Shown here: positions 58,176-64,000 of the stretch, in pieces
How the letters are laid out: the number at the start of each line of letters is the position of its first letter
Numbering within the stretch: the first letter of the stretch is position 1
Origin: UBA1756 sp045132235
GTDB lineage: Bacteria > Bacteroidota > Bacteroidia > Bacteroidales > WCHB1-69
Direction: 5' to 3'
NCBI GenBank assembly: GCA_045132235.1
Contig: JBGURX010000012.1
Span: forward strand, 5,678-69,677
Length of the DNA stretch: 64,000 nt
Position numbers and translations under genes: made by a program
The notes under the pieces: generated by a model
Told to the model about the DNA's origin: nothing
The model's database searches: none
What the model saw: the letters and a program-made list of their open reading frames with translations, nothing else

Positions 58176-58955
58176 TTAGGCAAACGTGCACAGCTTGATT
58201 GCTCCATCCACCCACTGCAGGTAGGTGAAGTGCGTGAGCCAGTCACCAGTATTGTAATAGGTAATATTTTCTGATACAGACACTTCCATTGGAAGATGGC
58301 GATGTCCGTACACTACGATCTCGATGGGGTGGGTAGCAGCGCAGTGGCGGATGTGCTCCAAGGTGGCCTGCTCCTGCTTTCGGGCGCGCTCCTCATGTTT
58401 GGCCGATGAGCCGCTGTTCTGCGCCCGGCTGCCACGCGAGCAGGCCCGCGCGATGGCGAAGGCCCAGCGAGGCGGCAATGCTCCGTACAGCGCGATGTTG
58501 GGACGGAAAGCAAACACTTTCTTGATGAACAGATAGCCCTTGTCCTTCGGATCCAACCCGTCGCCATGCCCGACCAGACAAAGCTTTCCGTTGATCTCAA
58601 AAAGCTGTTCTTTTCTGAAAATCTTCATCCCCAACTCCTTCTCAAAATAATCCTTCACCCACATGTCGTGATTGCCCGTAAAGAAATAAATCTCTATTCC
58701 TTTCTTTCTCATTTCTAATAATTTAGAAAAGAAGAGATAATAACCTTTCGGCACTACATCTTTATATTCAAACCAAAAATCAAAAATATCGCCCAACAGG
58801 AAAAGATGGTCAGCTACCGGCATGATGTCGTTCAGCCAGCGCACGACACGCTCCTCGCGCTCGCGGCTTGATGCAGCATCAGGCGCGCCGAAATGAAAAT
58901 CGGAAGCGAAAAAAACATTTCCCGTCAGTGAAATGGGAGTATTGGGTGTGATCAC
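58176..58955 (-). CDS. lpxH: UDP-2,3-diacylglucosamine pyrophosphatase
   Basis: 259 residues. A calcineurin-like phosphoesterase in lipid A synthesis. Metal sites in order: ASDFHFGA (D-x-H), LLGDIFDFWFEY (GD), FTGNHDMWV (GNHD), GHGDGLDP, and VYGHRHLP (GHxH). A short Cys-free helical insert with an Arg/Gln-rich stretch lies near residues 175-200. The length is normal. It is convergent with the S4 gene and divergent from ligA. Confidence 0.93.
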   Translation of the reverse strand: MITPNTPISLTGNVFFASDFHFGAPDAASSREREERVVRWLNDIMPVADHLFLLGDIFDFWFEYKDVVPKGYYLFFSKLLEMRKKGIEIYFFTGNHDMWVKDYFEKELGMKIFRKEQLFEINGKLCLVGHGDGLDPKDKGYLFIKKVFAFRPNIALYGALPPRWAFAIARACSRGSRAQNSGSSAKHEERARKQEQATLEHIRHCAATHPIEIVVYGHRHLPMEVSVSENITYYNTGDWLTHFTYLQWVDGAIKLCTFA

Positions 58956-59029
58956 AAATCTAGATTTTGCTTTTTTAACGAATGAATGAAAAGTTTATTG
59001 TAAAACGCCCCCATCTCCCGACAAATTTG

Positions 59030-59037
59030 TAACTTTG
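59030..59037 (+). promoter_or_regulatory. -7 element TAACTTTG for ligA
   Basis: TAnnTTTG match followed by CACC, 28 bases before the ligA ATG at 59058. Confidence 0.65.
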
Positions 59038-59057
59038 CACCCTGTAAAAATCGCCCC

Positions 59058-61106
59058 ATGAATGCTGTTGAAGAAGAAATCAAAAGACTGACGGCGGAGC
59101 TCAACCGTCACAACTACAACTACTACATGCTCGATGCGCCCGTCATCAGCGACTACGAGTTTGACCAGCTGCTGCGCCATCTGCAGGAGTTGGAGAAGGC
59201 GCATCCCGAGTTCATGCAGCCCGACAGTCCCACGCAGCGGGTCGGCGGCACCGTGACAAAACGCTTCGAGACCGTGAAGCACGTCTATCCGATGCTGTCG
59301 CTCGGCAACACCTACTCGGAAGCGGAGCTGCTGGAGTTCGACAGCCGCACGCAGGCTGCACTCAACACCGGTGTGGAGTACGTTTGCGAGCTGAAATACG
59401 ACGGCTTGGCCATCAGTCTGCAGTACGAACACGGCATCCTGAAGCGGGCCGTGACGCGCGGCGACGGCGCACAGGGCGACGATGTTACCGCCAACGTGCG
59501 CACCATCACCACCGTGCCGCTGCGGCTGCAGGGCGACGACTACCCTGACTTCTTCGAGGTGCGCGGCGAGATCATCATGACCTTCGCCCGCTTCGAAACG
59601 CTGAACCGTGAGCGCGAGGAGATTGGGGAACCGCCGTTCGCCAACCCGCGCAACGCCGCCTCGGGCACGCTGAAACTGCAAGAGAGCGCCGAGGTGGCCC
59701 GCCGCGGCCTCGACTTCCGTCCCTACTACCTGATGGGCGAAAACCTCCCCTACCCCACCCACCACGACAGTCTGCTGCACCTCAAACAGTGGGGCTTCCG
59801 CAGCGGCGACGTGCTGCAAAAAGCTGCTAACATCCACGAAGTCATCGACTTCATGCATCTGTGGGACCAGAAACGGCAAGAACTCAACTTCCCCATCGAC
59901 GGCATCGTCATCAAGGTCAACAGCTACGCGCTCCAGCAACAGCTGGGCATGACCGCCAAGAATCCGCGCTGGGCCATCGCCTATAAGTTCAAGGCTGAAA
60001 AGCAGTCCACCAAACTGTTAAGCATTGATTATCAAGTGGGTCGCACCGGCATCGTGACTCCCGTGGCCAACCTGTCGCCCGTGCCGCTCGCCGGCACGAT
60101 CGTGAAACGGGCCACCCTGCACAACGCCGACGTGATGGCCGCACTCGACATCCGCGAGGGCGATCACCTGTTTGTAGAAAAGGGCGGCGAGATCATCCCC
60201 AAGATTGTCGGTGTGGACCTCTCCCAACGGCTGCCCGCCGGCACCCGGCCCGTGCAGTTTGTGACGCACTGTCCCGAATGCGGCGCCGAGCTGGTGCGCA
60301 ACGAAGACGAGGCCGGCACCTTCTGTCCCAACGAGCTGCACTGCCCGCCCCAGATCAAGGGCCGGCTGGAGCACTTCATCGGGCGGAAGGCCATGAACCT
60401 CGACTCGCTCGGCGAAGGGAAGATAGAGATGTTGTACGAGAATGGTTTGGTGAAGAATATCGCTGATTTCTACTCTCTTACCTTCGACCAACTGTTGGGT
60501 TTGGAGAAGAAATTCCCTGCCGAAGAGGGCAAGGCAGAGCGGGTGGTGAGTTTCCGTGAAAAGACCGTGCAAAACATCCTGTCGGGCATCCACGACTCGC
60601 TGCAGGTGCCGTTCGAGCGCGTGCTGTTCGCCATCGGCATTCGCTATGTAGGCGAGACTACGGCTAAAAAATTAGCCCGACATTTCCAGAACATCGACCG
60701 GCTGTCGTCGGCGGCCAAAGAAGAGTTGTTAGAGGTGAACGATGTGGGCGACCGCGTGGCCGACAGCATCATCGACTATTTCAACAATCCTGAAAATCTG
60801 GAGATTATCATCCGGCTGCGCAACGCCGGGGTGCAGTTCGAGCTGTCGGCAGAAGCCACCACGCCCGTGTCGAACGTGCTGGAGGGCAAGAGCATCGTGG
60901 TGAGCGGCGTATTCACCATACCGCGCGATGCCATCAAACAGATGGTGGAGCAGTACGGCGGCAAAAACGTGTCGTCGATTTCGAAAAACACCAGCTATGT
61001 GCTGGCGGGCGAGAAAATGGGACCTGAAAAGAAGAAAAAAGCGGAGTCGCTGGGCATTCCCATCATCTCGGAGACTGAGTTTTATCAAATGATTGGGAAA
61101 GAATGA
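59058..61106 (+). CDS. ligA: NAD-dependent DNA ligase
   Basis: 682 residues. It seals nicks using NAD. Order of domains: Ia (LNRHNYNYYMLDAPVISDYEFDQLL in normal spacing), adenylation domain with the KYDG lysine (CELKYDGLAI, about residue 115), OB fold (VGRTGIVTPVANLSPV), a four-Cys zinc finger (CPECGAELVRNEDEAGTFCPNELHCPPQ spacing, near 410-435), helix-hairpin-helix repeats and a BRCT domain (LEGKSIVVSGVF). Its stop overlaps the next start as ATGA, beginning a three-gene run with two flavoproteins. Confidence 0.97.
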   Translation: MNAVEEEIKRLTAELNRHNYNYYMLDAPVISDYEFDQLLRHLQELEKAHPEFMQPDSPTQRVGGTVTKRFETVKHVYPMLSLGNTYSEAELLEFDSRTQAALNTGVEYVCELKYDGLAISLQYEHGILKRAVTRGDGAQGDDVTANVRTITTVPLRLQGDDYPDFFEVRGEIIMTFARFETLNREREEIGEPPFANPRNAASGTLKLQESAEVARRGLDFRPYYLMGENLPYPTHHDSLLHLKQWGFRSGDVLQKAANIHEVIDFMHLWDQKRQELNFPIDGIVIKVNSYALQQQLGMTAKNPRWAIAYKFKAEKQSTKLLSIDYQVGRTGIVTPVANLSPVPLAGTIVKRATLHNADVMAALDIREGDHLFVEKGGEIIPKIVGVDLSQRLPAGTRPVQFVTHCPECGAELVRNEDEAGTFCPNELHCPPQIKGRLEHFIGRKAMNLDSLGEGKIEMLYENGLVKNIADFYSLTFDQLLGLEKKFPAEEGKAERVVSFREKTVQNILSGIHDSLQVPFERVLFAIGIRYVGETTAKKLARHFQNIDRLSSAAKEELLEVNDVGDRVADSIIDYFNNPENLEIIIRLRNAGVQFELSAEATTPVSNVLEGKSIVVSGVFTIPRDAIKQMVEQYGGKNVSSISKNTSYVLAGEKMGPEKKKKAESLGIPIISETEFYQMIGKE

Positions 61107-62206
61107 AAGAGATTGCCATCATCGGGGCCGGTGCGGCGGGGTTGTTGGCTGCCGTGAAACTGTCGGGGCGCGACGACCTGCAGGTGACCGTGTACGAGAA
61201 GAGTCCGAAAGCGGCCGCCAAGCTGCGGGCATCGGGCGGCGGACGCGCCAACATTCTTAACACCAATATTTTACCCAACCATTACAACCATGAGGCTTTC
61301 ATGGAGAAGATGCTCCAAAAGGCCGATTATGCTGCGCTCCGCGACGAGTTCCATGCCATGGGCATGAGCACCTGCGCCGATGAAGAGGGGCGCGTATATC
61401 CCGCCACGCTGTTCGCGCCCACCGTGGTGAACGTGCTGTTCAACCGGCTGGGCTCCAACGTGCAGATCCGCTACGAGTGTCCCGTGCTGACGCTCACCGC
61501 CGTGAAGGGGAAATGGCGCATCAACGATGAAAAGTGCCTGTACGACACAGTCATCATGGCATCGGGTTCGCCGGCCGGCATGAATGTGCAGAAACAGAAA
61601 GACTACAACCGCTATCTTTCTACCATTCCCATCAAAACAAAAAAACTCATCCCCTCCCTCACCGGATTCATCATCAAAAACTATCCCAAATCACTGTTCG
61701 GCTGCAGAACCCGTGCGGAGGTTTCTCTCTTTTCCCATCATCGCCTTATTTTTAAAGAAAAAGGAGAAATCACTTTCAAAGAAGAGGGATTGTCGGGCAT
61801 TGTTATCCTCAACTGCTCAGCACATTACAATCGTTTACCCTCTCACGAAGATTGCAAGTTGTCGCTCAACCTGCTCCCCGACGATACCACGACCGATGTA
61901 AAACAGCATCTGCAACAATTCGGCACTTTAGCGGGCATTCTTCATCCTAAATTATGCCAACTTTACGAGCGCCATCCTTTCGATTTAAGAGATTTTAAGA
62001 TGGAGATTGAAGGAACGTACGGCATGGAATCGGCACAGGTGTGCAGCGGCGGCATCAGCGTGGAGGAGCTGGGACCTGATTTTCAGCTGAAACGGCATCC
62101 CGGCCTCTATGCCATCGGCGAGATGGTGGACATTGACGGTGTGTGCGGCGGCTACAACCTCTTCTTCGCCTTCGCCAGCGCCAAAATCGCAACCGAATCA
62201 TTATGA
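61103..62206 (+). CDS. HI0933/BaiN-like FAD oxidoreductase
   Basis: 367 residues. FAD motif IIGAGAAGLLAAVKL at 6-20, then KLRASGGGRANILNTN, where the family usually reads SGGGRCNxTN, so Ala replaces Cys. The C-terminal FAD contact is GLYAIGEMVDIDGVCGGYNLFFAFASAK. The substrate is unknown; named relatives act on steroid or thiazole-like rings, but this does not settle the matter. Start and stop both overlap neighbours as ATGA, so it is coupled to ligA and to the following flavoprotein. Confidence 0.88.
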   Translation: MKEIAIIGAGAAGLLAAVKLSGRDDLQVTVYEKSPKAAAKLRASGGGRANILNTNILPNHYNHEAFMEKMLQKADYAALRDEFHAMGMSTCADEEGRVYPATLFAPTVVNVLFNRLGSNVQIRYECPVLTLTAVKGKWRINDEKCLYDTVIMASGSPAGMNVQKQKDYNRYLSTIPIKTKKLIPSLTGFIIKNYPKSLFGCRTRAEVSLFSHHRLIFKEKGEITFKEEGLSGIVILNCSAHYNRLPSHEDCKLSLNLLPDDTTTDVKQHLQQFGTLAGILHPKLCQLYERHPFDLRDFKMEIEGTYGMESAQVCSGGISVEELGPDFQLKRHPGLYAIGEMVDIDGVCGGYNLFFAFASAKIATESL

Positions 62207-63765
62207 CCGAGATACAGATATCCAACATCAGAATCCCCGTCACCACTCCACCAGAGCGGCTGCGTGAAACTGTGCTCCACAAGTTTCGCTTGGACGAGGA
62301 TAATGTTTTGGATTTCAAAATATTGAGAGCTTCAGTAGATGCCCGGAAAAAGAGTGACATTGTCTATGACTATCGGGTTCGTTTATCATTAAAAAATGTT
62401 AATGAGTCGTTGCTGAGTCACCCTGATGTGGCACTTTACGAACGGCCGGCGCCCATGCAATACCCGCAGTGGCCCCACCCGATGCGGCCCGTCATCGTGG
62501 GGTTCGGTCCGGCGGGACTCTTCGCTGCCCTCTACTTGGCCCGTTGCGGCGCACGTCCCATCGTGCTGGAGCGAGGCAGCTGTATCGAAGCGCGCAAACA
62601 GGAGGTGCAGAAGTTCCTGAAAGAGCGTGTGCTCAACCCCGACTCGAACGTGCAGTTCGGCGAGGGCGGCGCGGGCACCTTCTCCGACGGCAAGCTCACC
62701 ACCAACCTGCACAACGAGCACATCGGCTTCGTGCTGGAGGAGTTCTACCGCCACGGCGCCACCGAGGATGTTACCTATGCCGCGCAGCCCCATGTGGGCA
62801 CCGACTACTTGGAGAAGGTGGTGCGCAACATCCGCGAAGAGATCATCGGGCTGGGCGGAGAGGTGCATTTCAACACCTGTTTCACCGACTTCATCCCCCA
62901 CCCCGACCATCATCATACCATATTGTGTTCCAACGGATTACAATTTGAAACCCAGCATCTTTTGCTCTGTCTGGGACATTCCGCGCGCGACACCATCCGC
63001 CACCTGTACGAAAAAGGGTTGGCGATGGAGGCCAAAAGCTTCTCCATCGGCGTGCGGGTGGAGCACCTGCAGCGCAAGGTCAACGCCATGCAGTACGGCC
63101 GTTTCGCTTCCTGTCTGCCGCCGGCCTCCTACAAGGGGGCGGTGCACCTGAAGGAGCGGGGCGTATATACCTTCTGCATGTGTCCCGGCGGCACCGTGAT
63201 GGCCTCGGCCAGCGAGCCGAACACCATCGTCACCAACGGCATGAGCGAGAAGAGCCGCGACAAAGCCAACGCCAACAGTGCCCTGCTGGTCAGTGTGGAG
63301 CCGGCCGACTTCTACCGCGAGTCGCCGCTTGATGGCTTGACCTATCAGGAGGTTTTCGAGCGGAAGGCTTACGAGGTAGCCCGCGACTACCGGGCTCCTG
63401 CCAACCTGATGCGCGAGTTTTTGCAGGGAAAGGTGGCCGAGAAGGCGCGGAGTGTAAAGCCGTCGTACCCACACGGGGTGGTGTTTTGCGACCTGAAGCG
63501 TTGTCTGCCCGACTACGTGGTGTCGGCCTTGCGGGAGGCGATTCCGCAGTTCGACCGACGTCTGCGCGGTTTCAACGATCCGGATGCGGTGCTGACAGGA
63601 GTGGAGACCCGCTCCTCCTCGCCGGTGCGGATCTTACGCAACGAGCTGCGACAAAGCAATATAGAAGGAATATATCCTGTAGGTGAAGGGGCGGGCTACG
63701 CGGGGGGCATCACCTCCGCCGCCATCGACGGACTGCGCACGGCCATCGCGATTGCGACAAAATGA
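62203..63765 (+). CDS. COG2509-type FAD-dependent dehydrogenase
   Basis: 520 residues from the ATG at 62203, which overlaps the previous stop as ATGA; the longer frame from 62143 is a shadow. An N-terminal alpha/beta domain (1-95, with RLRETVLHKFRLDEDNVLDFKILRASVDARKK spacing typical of the family) is followed by the FAD motif VIVGFGPAGLFAALYLA and the stretch FGEGGAGTFSDGKL, then GVYTFCMCPGGTVMASAS and PVGEGAGYAGGITSAAIDGLR. This is the uncharacterised dehydrogenase COG2509 family. The reaction is unknown. It closes the ligA operon and is followed by an intergenic repeat. Confidence 0.88.
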   Translation: MTEIQISNIRIPVTTPPERLRETVLHKFRLDEDNVLDFKILRASVDARKKSDIVYDYRVRLSLKNVNESLLSHPDVALYERPAPMQYPQWPHPMRPVIVGFGPAGLFAALYLARCGARPIVLERGSCIEARKQEVQKFLKERVLNPDSNVQFGEGGAGTFSDGKLTTNLHNEHIGFVLEEFYRHGATEDVTYAAQPHVGTDYLEKVVRNIREEIIGLGGEVHFNTCFTDFIPHPDHHHTILCSNGLQFETQHLLLCLGHSARDTIRHLYEKGLAMEAKSFSIGVRVEHLQRKVNAMQYGRFASCLPPASYKGAVHLKERGVYTFCMCPGGTVMASASEPNTIVTNGMSEKSRDKANANSALLVSVEPADFYRESPLDGLTYQEVFERKAYEVARDYRAPANLMREFLQGKVAEKARSVKPSYPHGVVFCDLKRCLPDYVVSALREAIPQFDRRLRGFNDPDAVLTGVETRSSSPVRILRNELRQSNIEGIYPVGEGAGYAGGITSAAIDGLRTAIAIATK

Positions 63766-63840
63766 AAACTGAGAATTGAAAATTGAAAGGTGGAGAATGT
63801 ACAATGAACAATTAACAATGTACAATTGACAATGCAAGAT
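63766..63840 (+). repeat. AT-rich intergenic repeat, site C
   Basis: Directly after the stop: AAACTGAGAATTGAAAATTG and then AAAGGTGG, like sites A and B. A second small set of AACAAT/ACAAT words follows up to 63840. Confidence 0.65.
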
Positions 63841-63959
63841 GGAGGAGGTTCCGCCGACCTTGACGGCTGGCGGAATGGTGGGGCAGCAATAATCAACCGC
63901 ATGGGGAATCGGAGGAGGTTCCGCCAGCCTTGACGGCTGGCGGAATGGTGGGGCGGCAA
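63841..63959. repeat. 49-bp palindromic unit repeated twice
   Basis: Units 63841-63889 and 63911-63959 are 70 bases apart with few differences. In the second, TTCCGCCAGCC pairs perfectly over 11 bases with GGCTGGCGGAA around a TTGAC loop; the first has two mismatched bases in its left arm. No reading frame appears to use them. Confidence 0.85.
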
Positions 63960-63979
63960 GAGGTGGAGAATTAGGGGTT

Positions 63980-63998
63980 GGGGGGGGGGGGGGGGGGG
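63980..63998. other. 19-base G run at the contig end
   Basis: An uninterrupted G run two bases before the window end. It is probably a sequencing or assembly artefact. Confidence 0.75.
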
Positions 63999-64000
63999 CG

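Noticed and set aside
63634..63959. Minus-strand frames reading through the terminal palindromes
   Set aside because: They overlap a well-supported gene or consist of repeat sequence and have no family signs.

Overview
The window reads as a piece of a Bacteroidota (Bacteroidales-like) chromosome. The support is internal. At least a dozen genes carry the phylum-type -7 element TAnnTTTG 10-80 bases before their start. The gene content also fits: menaquinone methyltransferase, LpxH, Rho with a long N-terminal extension, an outer-membrane beta-barrel protein with a carboxypeptidase-like plug domain, FISUMP-domain and T9SS-sorting-like sequences, and many short-signal lipoproteins. The species cannot be named. 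The right edge ends in a 19-base G run, which looks like a contig-end artefact.

Layout. (1) 1-7857 is a clearly AT-rich island with one five-gene, same-strand operon joined by ATGA or longer overlaps: a DNA adenine methyltransferase of the Eco57I type (cut by the left edge), an SMC/RecF-like ATPase, an HNH protein, a GNAT-PIN-PUA-like fusion and an ASCH protein. This is the best candidate for an undescribed system, probably genome defence. It ends at a perfect 15-bp tandem repeat (7964-7993), after which GC rises sharply. (2) 8025-12631 holds AlkD-like DNA glycosylase, an M1-like peptidase, a scarred region (a second copy of the 3' end of the carbonic anhydrase gene, small hairpins, a gene remnant), carbonic anhydrase and menG. 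(3) 12632-21407 holds an outer-membrane receptor-like protein, recA with a coupled TPR lipoprotein, birA, a DUF4197 lipoprotein, PPi-type phosphofructokinase and a GH57 enzyme, then tRNA-Ala(GGC) with a terminator. (4) 21710-32844 is mostly minus-strand: ATP-grasp protein, CapA, a two-FISUMP protein, Ser/Thr kinase, CoA-disulfide reductase with rhodanese, and an ABC-F ATPase. (5) 32921-39302 is minus-strand: arginine decarboxylase, then an envelope operon (MORN-repeat protein, LysM lytic transglycosylase, Ig-like lipoprotein). (6) 39453-51442 is a plus-strand core block: cstA, a beta-barrel protein, rho, folE, obgE, prfB (with its programmed frameshift), dnaA, a 59-residue lipoprotein, yitT and a phosphohexomutase. 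(7) 51534-63765 holds a small lipoprotein, ferredoxin, a membrane protein, rfbB, DAHP synthase/chorismate mutase, era, folD, an S4 protein, lpxH, ligA and two FAD oxidoreductases.

Things that stand out besides the island: FolD has Ile at the position of the catalytic lysine; DnaA has Ser at the first glycine of its P-loop; two long perfect palindromes lie inside the coding sequence of the FISUMP protein; a related AT-rich repeat follows the stop codons of three unrelated genes; and a palindromic 49-bp unit is repeated at the right end.
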